DNA of 64,000 nucleotides from Bradyrhizobiaceae bacterium. GTDB taxonomy: Bacteria; Pseudomonadota; Alphaproteobacteria; Rhizobiales; Xanthobacteraceae. The translations under genes were made by a program, and so were the position numbers. A model generated the notes under the pieces. It did not search any database, was not told the DNA's origin, and was given only the letters and a program-made list of their open reading frames with translations. Positions 45,337 through 55,012 of this stretch are shown here, in pieces. Numbering within the stretch: position 1 is the first letter of the stretch; every line of letters starts with the position of its first letter. The stretch is taken from the NCBI GenBank assembly GCA_020853885.1, contig JADYXZ010000002.1, forward strand, positions 1 to 64,000, read 5' to 3'.

Positions 45337-47037
45337 ATGACCAAGTATCGCAGCAATGTCGCGCCGGGCACGGCGATCTGGGCAGGACGCCGTGCGCATT
45401 TCCGGGCCATGGGCCTCACCGACGCGGACATGGACAAGCCGAAGATCGCCGTGATCAACAGCTCCTCCGATCTCGCCATGTGCTTCAATCATCTCGACGG
45501 CGTTGCCGCCGAAGTGAAGGACGCGATCCGCAAGGCCGGCGGCATCCCCTTCGAGGTGCGCACCGCCGCTTCCAGCGATTTCATCACCAATGCCGGCAAG
45601 TTCGGCGCCTATGTGCTGCCGACCCGCGACCTGATCGCGGGCGACATCGAAGTGCAGGTCGAAGGCGCCTTGCTCGACGGCATGGTCTGCCTCGCCTCCT
45701 GCGACAAGACCACGCCCGGCCAGTTGATGGCCGCGGGCCGCCTCAACATCCCGACCATCGTGGTGATCTGCGGCTACCAGAGCAGCGGCGTCTATAAGGG
45801 CGAGCACACCGACATCGAGGACGTGTTCCTGAAATCCTCGCACGTCGCCACCGGCAAGGTCACGGTGGACGAGCTCGGCAAGATGGCGGACGTGGCGATC
45901 AGCAGCTCCGGGGTGTGCGCCGGCATGGGCACGGCGAACTCGATGCACGTCGTAGCCGAAGCGCTCGGCATGACCGTGCCGGGCAGCGCGCCGGTGCGCG
46001 CGGCCAGCCCGAAGATGCTGGAGAACGCGCGCCGCGCCGGCATCCGCATCGTCGAGATGGTCGACCGCAACCTGCGGCCGCGCGACATCATCACCGAGTC
46101 CGCGATACGCAACGCGGCCAAGGCGGTGCTCGCCGTCAGCGGCTCGATCAACTGCGTCAAGCATTTGCAGGCGATCGCCGTCGAATCCGGCCTGAACGTC
46201 AATGTGATGGACATTTTCGACGAGAACAGCCGCAAGGTGCCGTTGCTTTGCGCCGTCCGGCCGAGTGGCGACACGCTGACCGAGACGTTCGACGATGCGG
46301 GCGGCGCGCGCGGCATCCTGCAACAATTGCGGCCGATCCTGGAGCTCGACGCGCAGACGGTTTCGGGGAAGAGCATGGGCGAGGTGCTCGACGAGCTGCC
46401 GCCGCCCGACAGCGAGGTGATCCGGCCGCTCGACCGGCCGCTCTCCACCCGGCCGGCGCTCAATATCGTGCGCGGCAACCTGGTGCCGGGCGGCGGCATC
46501 GTCCGCATCGGCGGCACGGACGAACGGCCGATGCGGTTCCGCGGCCGCGCCAAGATCTTTCACTCGCGCGACGAGGCGATTGCCGGCATCGCGGCGGGCG
46601 AGGTGAAGCCGGGCCACGTGCTGATTCTGCGCGGCTTGGGCGTGGTCGGCGGCCCGGGCCTCGCCATGACTTCGGCCGTGGTGTTCGCGCTCGACGGCGC
46701 CGATCTCGTCAATCAGGTGGCCGTCATCACCGAAGGCCAGCTCTCGGGCCTGGTGAACAAGGGACTCGTGGTCGGGGAGGCTTCACCCGAAGCGGCGGCC
46801 GGCGGCCCGCTTGCCCTCGTCGACGACGGGGACGAGATTTCGATCGACGTCGCGGAGGGGCGCGTGGACCTGCACGTGCCTGAAGAAGTCCTGGCCGTCC
46901 GCCGTGCCGATCAGAGCCGCCACTTCGGCGCGCGGATCGAAAGCGGCTGGCTGAACATCTATCAGCGCACGGTTTCACCGGTGCACGAGGGTTCGCTCAT
47001 GTCGCCCGGCGGCCGTCCGATCAGCGAGCAGTGCTGA
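45337..47037 (+). CDS. IlvD/Edd family dehydratase
   Basis: 566 residues, iron-sulfur dehydratase. CLASCDKTTPGQLMA and SSSGVCAGMGTANSM contain cluster cysteines and the active-site lysine; RGLGVVGGPGLAMTSAVV and VITEGQLSGL are the C-terminal conserved blocks. The non-canonical CDKTTPG loop and the neighbouring FAD oxidoreductase point to a sugar-acid or other hydroxy-acid dehydratase rather than valine/isoleucine synthesis. The ATG at 45337 follows GGAAGAAG. A strong terminator follows at 47078-47120. Confidence 0.9.
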   Translation: MTKYRSNVAPGTAIWAGRRAHFRAMGLTDADMDKPKIAVINSSSDLAMCFNHLDGVAAEVKDAIRKAGGIPFEVRTAASSDFITNAGKFGAYVLPTRDLIAGDIEVQVEGALLDGMVCLASCDKTTPGQLMAAGRLNIPTIVVICGYQSSGVYKGEHTDIEDVFLKSSHVATGKVTVDELGKMADVAISSSGVCAGMGTANSMHVVAEALGMTVPGSAPVRAASPKMLENARRAGIRIVEMVDRNLRPRDIITESAIRNAAKAVLAVSGSINCVKHLQAIAVESGLNVNVMDIFDENSRKVPLLCAVRPSGDTLTETFDDAGGARGILQQLRPILELDAQTVSGKSMGEVLDELPPPDSEVIRPLDRPLSTRPALNIVRGNLVPGGGIVRIGGTDERPMRFRGRAKIFHSRDEAIAGIAAGEVKPGHVLILRGLGVVGGPGLAMTSAVVFALDGADLVNQVAVITEGQLSGLVNKGLVVGEASPEAAAGGPLALVDDGDEISIDVAEGRVDLHVPEEVLAVRRADQSRHFGARIESGWLNIYQRTVSPVHEGSLMSPGGRPISEQC

Positions 47038-47077
47038 AGCGCGGGTGCGGGCGGCATAGGACGCCCGCAGCAAATAG

Positions 47078-47120
47078 CTGGCGTCCGGGCGTGAATCCGC
47101 CCGGCCGCCAGAATTTTTTT
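47078..47120 (+). terminator. Rho-independent terminator after the IlvD/Edd gene
   Basis: CTGGCG-T-CCGGGCG pairs with CGCCCGG-C-CGCCAG (one mismatch in a 14-bp stem) around a 5-nt loop, followed by AATTTTTTT ending at 47120. It ends the FAD oxidoreductase-dehydratase operon. Confidence 0.88.
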
Positions 47121-47298
47121 CTGGCATGACGGGGCGGATTTCAACCGGATGATCGGGTGAGGTATCCGTCCGCGCTGCGGTGGAAAATCGCCGGATTCAC
47201 AACGGGCGGACAAGCAACAAATTGTGTCCTGACGGATCTTTATCCCCGGCTGGTTCGGTCGCATACGCTCGAAGAGCCCGCGCAGGCGGATCAATGCG

Positions 47299-48408
47299 TT
47301 GAAATATATATGGGAAGCTGGCTGGTTGCGGTCGAAGCTGACCTATCGCGTGCTCGGCTCGGCCTTCCATGATGGAACGCGAACGGGCGTCGCCGATCTT
47401 CTCTACGGCTACATGTTCGCCTATCGCTGGGGTGCCCGCGGCGACGCAGGCGATCCGCACTACGATCCCTACGTGGATGCTGCGACCGCCGTCCTGCGCC
47501 GGAAGATCGTGGGATTTCGCGCCGCCGAGGTCGATACAGCCTCCCGCTCGTTCCGCATCGGCGACGTGAATTTCCTCCGCGAGCTCTTCACCATCGACGT
47601 CTATACCGACTTCGTGCCCGAGGACGCCGAGCGCGACGGCATCGTTGCACCGCCCTGGAGCACCATTCCCTGGCACCTCATGGTGCTGATGGAAGAAGCG
47701 GTCGAACGCGGCTCTGCGGCTTTCTCGGAAGCGGAGGCAAAGCGCCGCGGGGTCGAATGGCTCGACGTCGTGCGCGCTGGAAAAACCAGCGAGCGGCTTG
47801 CGGAACTGGCGGCAGGGTTCGAGCGCGAGGCATACCGCCCGGCCGCGCTGCGGACCCTCGTGAGCGCCGAGGAGGCGCGCAAGCGCTGGTCGGCGATCCT
47901 CGCCTTCTACAAGGCCAACGGTCATTTCCTGGTGACAAACGGCCCGTATCGGCTGAAGGCATGGTCGGCCGAGGGCGTCACGCTCGAAGCCTTTCGCGAT
48001 TTGACCTATCCGCTCGGCGTCGGCTCCTACGATGCCTATGCGGTGCCGCGCCGCGGCTACATCACGCAGGTCGAGCAGGAGGGCGATCGCGTCCGGCTGT
48101 CCGGCGACATCGAGACAGTAGTGAAGTTCGCGCGCAGCCACCGCATCGAACGGGTGGCGATTCCGTCCGTCTCGCGCGACGTCCTGCAGCGCTCCGCGCC
48201 GCAGTGCCGCTACATGGTGATCGACGAGAACGGGCAGGTCGTGCTCGCGGGCACGGTCGGGCTGGCCAATGATCTGACGTTTCGCGTGGATTTCGGAGGC
48301 CGACTGGCCGCAGGACGCTACACGATGGTCGCGCTGATTGCCGTCAACGAAAACGCCATGAACGCGGAAATCCGGCGGATTCCGCTGCAGATATCGTCGG
48401 CGCGGTGA
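47299..48408 (+). pseudogene. C-terminal part of a larger protein, possibly solute-binding family 5-like
   Basis: 369 codons open from a TTG at 47299, with the frame closed by a stop about 70 nt upstream. There is no good start codon, ribosome-binding site or signal peptide. The segment YRVLGSAFHDGTRTGVADLL recalls the mid-region of family 5 extracellular solute-binding proteins, and GHFLVTNGPYRLKAWSAEG looks similar. The rest I do not recognise. It reads like the C-terminal half of an exported protein whose front was lost next to the terminator of the preceding operon. It ends 9 nt before the cyclodeaminase-like gene. Confidence 0.55.
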
Positions 48409-48417
48409 GAGGGCGGA

Positions 48418-49359
48418 ATGCGCATCGTGACCGCCGAGCAGATTCGCGAGACGCTGAGCCTCCCGCTGCTTATCGACGCGCTGGAGACCGCACACCGCCG
48501 CCCCAGGATGGAGGTTCAGGATTCCCATCTCGGCGACGAGCAGGAGCGGTACTTCGTCCGCCATGCCGTCGACAAGGGCCGGTTCATGGCGAGCAAACTG
48601 ATCACGAGCTTTCCCGCCAATCTCGCGGAAGGCCGGTTGCCGGCGGTGCAGGCCGTGTGCGTCCTGTTCGACGGCACCGACGGGCGGCCGCTTGCCGTGA
48701 TCGACGGCACCGAGATCACCTACTGGCGCACGGCGGCCGACTCGGCGCTCGCCGCGAAGTATCTGGCGCCGCCGCAGCCCGCAACGTTGCTGGTGGTCGG
48801 GGCGGGACAGATGTCGCGGTGGCTGGTGCGGGCGCACCGCATCGTGCGGCCGTCGCTGCGTCGCGTGCTGATTTGGAATCGGACCGCGGAACGCGCTGCC
48901 GAAGTTGCGGCCTCGCTGGCACGGGAAGGAATCTCGGCAGAGGTGGCCGGCGATCTCGATGCGGCGACCGGGGAGGCGGATGTGATCTCCACCTGCACGC
49001 GTGCAAACCGGCCGCTTGTGAAGGGGGACAATCTGAGACCCGGCACGCACCTCGATCTTGTCGGCGGCTACAGCCCGCAGACGCGCGAAGCGGACGACGA
49101 AGCGGCGCGGCGATCCCTGATCTTCGTCGACCGGCGCGAATCCGCATTCGCGGGTGTCGGCGACATCCTGCAACCCGTCGCCAGCGGCGCGATCCGGAAA
49201 GAGGACGTGCTCGGCGACCTGTACGATCTCGCCGCGGGCTTGATCGCCGGGCGCCGTTCGGCGGCCGACATCACGTTCTTCAAGAACGCGGGCGGCGCGC
49301 ATCTCGACCTGATGACGGCGGAGGTCATTGTCGACCGGCTGGCGAAGCAGGATCGTTAG
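48418..49359 (+). CDS. Ornithine cyclodeaminase/mu-crystallin family protein
   Basis: 313 residues. FMASKLITSFPANLAEGRLP and DGTEITYWRTAADSALAAKY are the substrate-site blocks (conserved Lys, Arg and Thr), ATLLVVGAGQMSRWLVRAHR is the NAD-binding loop, and the Asp in GTHLDLVGGYSP is the catalytic acid. Members include ornithine cyclodeaminase, ketimine reductases and alanine dehydrogenases. The specific reaction cannot be told. It immediately follows the truncated solute-binding-like gene. Confidence 0.9.
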   Translation: MRIVTAEQIRETLSLPLLIDALETAHRRPRMEVQDSHLGDEQERYFVRHAVDKGRFMASKLITSFPANLAEGRLPAVQAVCVLFDGTDGRPLAVIDGTEITYWRTAADSALAAKYLAPPQPATLLVVGAGQMSRWLVRAHRIVRPSLRRVLIWNRTAERAAEVAASLAREGISAEVAGDLDAATGEADVISTCTRANRPLVKGDNLRPGTHLDLVGGYSPQTREADDEAARRSLIFVDRRESAFAGVGDILQPVASGAIRKEDVLGDLYDLAAGLIAGRRSAADITFFKNAGGAHLDLMTAEVIVDRLAKQDR

Positions 49360-49643
49360 GTCGATATCGCCGCAGGGCTGCCAAAACTGAATATTCATAT
49401 TATGACGTAACAGCTTATCGGCCGTTGGCGATCGTCTGGAAAGCAGACTTCAATGGCTTGGGCTCCTGCAATTTGCATTGTAGGCAAGCGACACGTGAAT
49501 TTGAGCGATCGTTCAAATTTGCCGCATTGCCAGGTCAGCAAGCTGCTCCAGTAGTGCAAGGATGCACGGGCCCGGCGACGTCCGGTGGACAAGCGAAGGA
49601 GAGTCAGGCGTTCTCGGCAAAGCGCCGAAGGGAAACGGACTGA
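49360..49643. promoter_or_regulatory. Upstream region of the P-type ATPase with a 22-bp palindrome
   Basis: A 284-nt gap with AT-rich patches unlike its surroundings. AATTTGAGCGATCGTTCAAATT (49498-49519) is palindromic apart from one G/T pair, about 125 nt ahead of the ATPase start. It looks like an operator for a dimeric metal or stress regulator, but no regulator gene is adjacent. Confidence 0.55.
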
Positions 49644-52379
49644 ATGGAAGAAAGAAGGTCAGGGGAGCAGCCGATCCCGCACCGTGCGTCGCGCCCCTCC
49701 CACGCAGAGACGGTCGAGACAGTCCTCTCTGCATGCGCGAGCAGTCCGAAAGGGCTTTCCGCCGCCGAAGCCGCGGAGCGGCTGTCACGCTATGGCCGCA
49801 ACGAGCTGCCGCCTCCGCCCCGCCGCCATCCGCTGCTGCGCTTCCTCGCCCAGTTCCACAACACGCTGATCTATTTCCTGCTGGCGGCCTCGGTCGCCGC
49901 CTGGGTTCTCGGCCACGTCGTCGATGCCGCCGTGATCGTTGCTGTTGTCGTCGTCAATGCCGTCGTCGGCTTCATTCAGGAAGGCAGGGCCGAGCAGGCG
50001 CTCGACGCCATTCGCAACATGATCTCGCCGAAGGCGTCGGTCCTCCGCGGCGGCCATCGGATTTCCTTGCCGGCCGCGGAACTGGTGCCGGGCGACGTCG
50101 TGCTGCTGGAACCCGGCGATCAGGTGCCGGCGGACCTGCGCCTCCTTCGCACCCGTGCGCTCCTGATCGACGAGGCGATCCTGACCGGCGAGTCCGTCGC
50201 CGTCGAGAAGAACGAGGAGCCGGTCGAGGTCGATGCGCCGCTCGGTGACCGCACCTGCATGGCCTATGCCGGGACGATCGCCGCGGCCGGTCAGGGCGTG
50301 GGCGTCGTGGTGGCGACGGCCAGCGCGACGGAGATCGGCCGCATCAGCACCTTGATCGGCGAGGTCCAGACCTTGACCACGCCGCTCCTGCGGCAGATCA
50401 ACCAGTTCGGCCGCCGCTTCACGGCGGTCGCCATCGCGGCGGCCGCGCTCCTGTTCGTCTTCGCCATCGTCGCCCGGGATTACGCGTGGGACGACGCGCT
50501 GCTCGTCGTCGTCGCGCTCGCCGTGGGCGTCGTGCCCGAGGGCCTTCCTGCGGTCATCACCATCACGCTGGCCATCGGCGTGCAGCGCATGGCCGCGCGC
50601 CGCGCGATCATCCGCCGCCTGCCGGCCGTGGAGACGCTCGGTTCGACCTCCGTCATCTGCTCGGACAAGACCGGCACGCTGACGCGCAATGAAATGACCG
50701 CCCGCCGGATCATCACCGCCGAGCACGAGATCGTCGTCGAAGGCGTGGGATATGAGCCGGTCGGCTCGTTCATGATCGGCACGACCCGGCACGTGTCGCC
50801 GCCGCCGGTGGCCGAGCATCTCGTGCGCTGCGCCTTGCTCTGCAACGACGCCTACCTGCGCGAGACGGAAGGGCAGTGGCGCGTCGAGGGCGATCCGATG
50901 GAAGGCGCGCTCGTGGCGCTCGCCATGAAGGCGAGCATCGATCCGGTCAAGCACCGCCGCGATTGGGTGCGGATCGACGAGATTCCGTTCGACGCGCAAC
51001 ACCGCTTCATGGCGTCGCTGCATCGCACGCCGGCCGAAGAGCACGTCATCTTCGTGAAAGGCGCGCCGGAACGGCTGTTGGCGATGTGCGCGGACGAGGC
51101 CGTGCACGAAGGCGCGCGCCCGATCGATCGGGCTTACTGGGCCGACCGGATTGCCGAAGCCGCGTCGCACGGCGAGCGCGTGCTCGGCTTTGCCTACAAG
51201 CTGATCGACGGTCCCGTGGATCTGTCCCTCTCCTCGGTCGAGAACGGGCTGATCTTTCTCGGCATTGCCGGGTTCATCGATCCTCCGCGCGAGGATGCAA
51301 TCGCCGCCGTGGCCGAGTGCCGCTCCGCCGGCATTACCGTGAAGATGATCACCGGCGACCATGCCGTGACGGCTGCCGCCATCGCGCGCCAGCTCGGCCT
51401 TGCCGACGATCCCGACGTCATCACCGGCGCACGGCTCGACGACGTGACCGACGCGGCCCTGACGGCGCTCGCGGCCGACGCGGAGGTCTTTGCCCGCACC
51501 AGTCCCGAGCACAAGCTGCGCATCGTGCGCGCGCTGCAGGCCGACGGCGGCATCGTCGCCATGACGGGAGACGGCGTGAACGACGCCCCCGCGCTCAAGC
51601 AGGCCGACGTCGGCATCGCCATGGGCCGCAAGGGCACCGAAGCGGCCAAGCAGTCCTCGCAGATGGTGCTCGTCGACGACAATTTTGCCACCATCGTCGC
51701 CGCGGTGCACGAAGGCCGCACGGTGTTCGACAACATCCGCAAGGTGATCGCCTGGACCGTGCCGACGAACGGCGGCGAGGCTCTCATCATCATCATCGCG
51801 CTGCTCGCGGGTTTCACCATTCCCATGACGCCGGCGCAGATTCTCTGGATCAACATGATCCTCACGGTGACGCTCGGGCTCGTGCTCGCGTTTGAGCCGT
51901 CCGAGCCCGACGTGATGCAGCGTCCGCCGCGCCGGCCGAACGCGGCGCTGCTCTCGCCGTTCCTCGTCTGGCGCATTTTCTTCGTGTCGGTGCTGTTCGT
52001 CGCGGGTGGGTTCTTCATTTTCGCGTGGGCGCTGCAGGTTCGCGGGTTCGACCTGGAAACCGCGCGCACCATGGTCGTGAACACGCTGGTCGTCATGGAG
52101 ATCTTCTATCTGTTCAATGTGCGCTACATGCACATGACGTCGATCACCTGGCGCGGCGCGCTCGGCACGCCGGTCGTGCTCGCGGCGATCGGCGCGGTGG
52201 TGATCGGTCAGCTCGCCTTCACCTACGCGCCCTTCATGCACAGTCTGTTCGCGTCACGCCCCGTGCCGTTCGCCGATGGGGTCCTGATCGTCATGATCGG
52301 CGTTGCGCTCATGGTCATCTGCGAGGTCGAGAAGTCCATCATGCGCCGCACGGGTCTGCTGCGGCGCCTCGAAGGCTGA
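49644..52379 (+). CDS. P2-type cation-transporting ATPase (SERCA/PMR1-like)
   Basis: 911 residues. An N-terminal cation-ATPase domain (LSAAEAAERLSRYGRNELPP), actuator motif TGES at about 181-184, membrane motif VPEGLPAVITITLAIGVQRM, phosphorylation site DKTGTLT with Asp at about 341, KGAPE nucleotide-binding motif and hinge GDGVNDAPALKQADVGIAMG. The PEGLP motif and overall order fit calcium or sodium/potassium-type P2 pumps rather than heavy-metal P1B pumps; there is no CPC motif. The protein is intact. Confidence 0.93.
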   Translation: MEERRSGEQPIPHRASRPSHAETVETVLSACASSPKGLSAAEAAERLSRYGRNELPPPPRRHPLLRFLAQFHNTLIYFLLAASVAAWVLGHVVDAAVIVAVVVVNAVVGFIQEGRAEQALDAIRNMISPKASVLRGGHRISLPAAELVPGDVVLLEPGDQVPADLRLLRTRALLIDEAILTGESVAVEKNEEPVEVDAPLGDRTCMAYAGTIAAAGQGVGVVVATASATEIGRISTLIGEVQTLTTPLLRQINQFGRRFTAVAIAAAALLFVFAIVARDYAWDDALLVVVALAVGVVPEGLPAVITITLAIGVQRMAARRAIIRRLPAVETLGSTSVICSDKTGTLTRNEMTARRIITAEHEIVVEGVGYEPVGSFMIGTTRHVSPPPVAEHLVRCALLCNDAYLRETEGQWRVEGDPMEGALVALAMKASIDPVKHRRDWVRIDEIPFDAQHRFMASLHRTPAEEHVIFVKGAPERLLAMCADEAVHEGARPIDRAYWADRIAEAASHGERVLGFAYKLIDGPVDLSLSSVENGLIFLGIAGFIDPPREDAIAAVAECRSAGITVKMITGDHAVTAAAIARQLGLADDPDVITGARLDDVTDAALTALAADAEVFARTSPEHKLRIVRALQADGGIVAMTGDGVNDAPALKQADVGIAMGRKGTEAAKQSSQMVLVDDNFATIVAAVHEGRTVFDNIRKVIAWTVPTNGGEALIIIIALLAGFTIPMTPAQILWINMILTVTLGLVLAFEPSEPDVMQRPPRRPNAALLSPFLVWRIFFVSVLFVAGGFFIFAWALQVRGFDLETARTMVVNTLVVMEIFYLFNVRYMHMTSITWRGALGTPVVLAAIGAVVIGQLAFTYAPFMHSLFASRPVPFADGVLIVMIGVALMVICEVEKSIMRRTGLLRRLEG

Positions 52380-52398
52380 TCGGCCGACTATTGGTTGC

Positions 52399-52476
52399 CG
52401 TCATTGCGAGACGCGCAGCGCCGAAGCAATCCAGTTTTTTCGGCGTCTGGATTGCTTCGCTTCGCTCGCAATGACG
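52399..52476. repeat. Palindromic intergenic repeat, family A copy 2
   Basis: CGTCATTGCGAG (52399-52410) and CTCGCAATGACG (52465-52476) are identical to the ends of the element at 359-456, with internal GAAGCAATCCAG facing CTGGATTGCTTC. It sits between the ATPase and the convergent SGNH-like gene and may act as a bidirectional transcription stop. Confidence 0.85.
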
Positions 52477-52512
52477 CCGGGATACGCCGATTTCAAATCA
52501 TCGTGCTCAAGC

Positions 52513-53466
52513 TTATGGCCGGCGGTTGTCCGTGCCGGTGAGAACGGTTTTGAGGTGGCGTTGCAGGAATTCGGTCAGCCCGGTTCGGTTCAGATGGTCG
52601 GTGTCGAAATAGAACTTCGGCTCGTCCATCGCCGCCGAGAAGTCGTGCAGCGGCACCTGTCTGTTGCCAAGCACGCGGGAAATCGCTTCGTCGAACGTCT
52701 GCTCCTCGGGAAGCCGGCGGCGGAGATCGGCCGGCACCGGCGTCTTGATCGCCGTCACGCGCACGCCGTGCTGCCGGGCCGTCGCCAACAGCGTGTCGAA
52801 TTCATTGAGGTATTTGGAGAAAGTCGCGTCATCCCGCGGCCCCGGGTAGAGATACGCGATGCGGCTGCGCACGGCCGCCGCCGAGGGGCGGTAGACGCGG
52901 TCGAACTGTTTCTCGCCCTCCCAGATGTCGGGCTCGAAGCGCTCGCGGTTGTTGATCTTGGAGAAGCCGCTCGCGTAGTCGAGCACGGCGCGCGGGTCGA
53001 CGCCCGCGTGCCGGCTGTAGTCGAACAGGCGCCGCGCGACGGAAGATTCCCACGGCGTGCGCCGGATCAGCTTGGCGTCAGCAAAGCGCTCTTCGTTCCA
53101 GGCCGGGGAGTAGAACGCGAAGGAATCGACGACATAGAGGAGATTGGCCGTGCGGCGTTGGCTCAGGAAGTGCTCGAGCACAAAGCGGTTGTAGAGCGGG
53201 CCGGTGCCGGGCGAGGCGAGGTTGAGGATGCGCCGTCCAGTCTCGCGCTCCATGAAGGCGTTGAAGTCGGCGAAGTCGAGTGGCATCGCGTGCGAGGCGC
53301 CGAGAATGATCCAGTCGAACTCGGTCCGTTCCGCCGTCGCAATCTTGTAGAACGGGTTGCTCTTCCCCGTTCGATACATGAGCTGCTCGGCGGCGTAATA
53401 GACGAGCGCATAGATTGCGAGACCGATCGTAACGAAGAGAAGAGCGGATTTGCCGAGGCGCTGCAT
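52513..53466 (-). CDS. SGNH hydrolase-like protein paired with an MBOAT acyltransferase
   Basis: 317 residues. One N-terminal membrane anchor (SALLFVTIGLAIYALVYYAA) puts the rest in the periplasm. FDWIILGASHAMPLDFADF holds a Ser resembling the SGNH nucleophile block, and FDTDHLNRTGLTEFLQRH near the C-terminus holds the Asp-x-x-His pair. Such proteins (DltD, AlgJ/X-like) take acyl groups moved by an MBOAT protein. The ATG at 53466 is 17 nt from the MBOAT gene. Last gene of the proposed seven-gene operon starting with the Tat-E1 alpha gene. The acceptor is unknown. Confidence 0.8.
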   Translation of the reverse strand: MQRLGKSALLFVTIGLAIYALVYYAAEQLMYRTGKSNPFYKIATAERTEFDWIILGASHAMPLDFADFNAFMERETGRRILNLASPGTGPLYNRFVLEHFLSQRRTANLLYVVDSFAFYSPAWNEERFADAKLIRRTPWESSVARRLFDYSRHAGVDPRAVLDYASGFSKINNRERFEPDIWEGEKQFDRVYRPSAAAVRSRIAYLYPGPRDDATFSKYLNEFDTLLATARQHGVRVTAIKTPVPADLRRRLPEEQTFDEAISRVLGNRQVPLHDFSAAMDEPKFYFDTDHLNRTGLTEFLQRHLKTVLTGTDNRRP

Positions 53467-53483
53467 GGTCGTTCGCTGGGCTC

Positions 53484-54956
53484 TCAGAACTGCATGTAGA
53501 TGAATTCCTTCGCCTGCCAGCGCCCGAGCAGGAGCAGGGCGAAGACCGCGAGATACCAAACGGCCCACCGCAGCCAGACGGGCGCCGCCCTGAGCCGCTC
53601 GAAGATCGAGCGGCGCTCGTCGAAGATTTCCACGATGACGAGGAATCCGATCAGCGCAAAGCCGAAGTAGTGCTCGGCGGTGAACGGATAGCGCGGGAGG
53701 AGCGCCAATAGCTCGGGAATCCGCGTCCCGATCTTCTGCAGGATCACAATCGCATCATTGACGGAGGACGCGCGGAAGAACACCCAGGCGATCGCAATCA
53801 GATGGAACGTGGCGAGGATGCGCACCACGAGCAGCGGCACGCTGCCGGCGATCCGCGGCACCGCTTCGCCGATCCGCTGCCAGAACGAGCGCGTGGCCAG
53901 TCCCATCCATTGATAGAAGCCGTTCAGCGCGCCCCAGACGAGGAAGGTCCAGCCCACGCCATAGCCGAGGCCCGCGTGCCACAGGCCGCTGACGAGAAAC
54001 ACGGCCATCAGGTTCGCGTACTGGCGGACGATGCCGACGCGGCTGCCGCCGAGCGGGATATAGAGATAGTCGCGGAACCAGTGGCCGAGCGAGATGTGCC
54101 AGCGGCTGGCCCAGAACTCGGCGGTGGTGCGCGACAAGTACGGCCGGCGGAAGTTCTCCATCAGCTGGATGCCGAACAGCAGTGAAATGCCGATGGCGAT
54201 GTCGGTGTAGCCGGAGAAGTCGCAATAGATCTGGAAGGCGAAGAAATAGATGCTGATCAGAAGCTCCATCGGCGGCGCATAGGCAGCAATGCCGAAGTTG
54301 CGGTCGACGAGCGGCGCGAGGTTGTCGGCGATCACCACCTTCTTGAAGAGACCCCAGCCGATCAGTTGCAGGCCGAGCACGAGCCGGTCGGGGTCGGCGC
54401 GCAGGCCGCTCCAAACCTGCGGTAGGAACGTGGTGGCGCGCTCGATCGGGCCTGCGAAGATCTTCGGGAAAAAGGCGACATAGAGCGCCGCGTGGCCGGC
54501 GCTCTGTTTTTCGGGCAACCGTCGCACATAGAGGTCGATGAGGTAGCTCGCCGCCGAGAACGCGTAGAAGGAGTAGCCGGCCGGCGCGGTCACGCCGATG
54601 CGCGGCAGCGCAAGCGGTGCCTCCGCGCCGGTGAGTTGCGCGCCCAGCCGTTCCAGTTCGCCGGCGATGAAATCGTAGAATTTGAACGCGAACAATGAGC
54701 CGAGGACGGCCACGAGACCGATGGTGAGAAACGCCGTGCGCCTGCGTCCGCCGGGCGCGTCCTGCATGCCGAGCCCGCAGCCATAGACGACGAGCGTCAC
54801 CGCGCCGAGAAAGACGAGGTTGGACGGCTGCCAGATCCCGTAGAAGATGTAGCTGGCGAGCAGGAGCCACAGCCAGCGCTGCCCGATCGGCAGCGCGGCA
54901 AACACCAGCAGCACCAGCGGCAGGAACACGAAGAATTCGAGGGAAGTGAACAGCAT
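53484..54956 (-). CDS. MBOAT family membrane O-acyltransferase
   Basis: 490 residues with many membrane helices. Key blocks: PAGYSFYAFSAASYLIDLYV, YVAFFPKIFAGPIERATTFL, FQIYCDFSGYTDIAIGISLL, RPYLSRTTAEFWASRWHISL and the catalytic His in LVSGLWHAGLGYG at about residue 327. Members such as AlgI, DltB and PatA move acyl groups across the inner membrane to a periplasmic acceptor. It lies 56 nt after a cytochrome gene in the same orientation, an unusual neighbour for this family. Confidence 0.92.
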   Translation of the reverse strand: MLFTSLEFFVFLPLVLLVFAALPIGQRWLWLLLASYIFYGIWQPSNLVFLGAVTLVVYGCGLGMQDAPGGRRRTAFLTIGLVAVLGSLFAFKFYDFIAGELERLGAQLTGAEAPLALPRIGVTAPAGYSFYAFSAASYLIDLYVRRLPEKQSAGHAALYVAFFPKIFAGPIERATTFLPQVWSGLRADPDRLVLGLQLIGWGLFKKVVIADNLAPLVDRNFGIAAYAPPMELLISIYFFAFQIYCDFSGYTDIAIGISLLFGIQLMENFRRPYLSRTTAEFWASRWHISLGHWFRDYLYIPLGGSRVGIVRQYANLMAVFLVSGLWHAGLGYGVGWTFLVWGALNGFYQWMGLATRSFWQRIGEAVPRIAGSVPLLVVRILATFHLIAIAWVFFRASSVNDAIVILQKIGTRIPELLALLPRYPFTAEHYFGFALIGFLVIVEIFDERRSIFERLRAAPVWLRWAVWYLAVFALLLLGRWQAKEFIYMQF

Positions 54957-55012
54957 GTGCTCCAGCCCTCAGGTTCCCGCGCCGGTATTGCCCCGCTTTG
55001 AATTTTGCGGCG

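Noticed and set aside
47157..47372. Short plus-strand frame upstream of the truncated protein as its missing N-terminus
   Set aside because: Its translation shows no signal peptide or family resemblance and does not join the downstream frame sensibly.
49785..52241. Long minus-strand open frame under the P-type ATPase gene
   Set aside because: Low-complexity Arg/Asp/His-rich translation, the typical antisense shadow of a GC-rich gene; no family resemblance.
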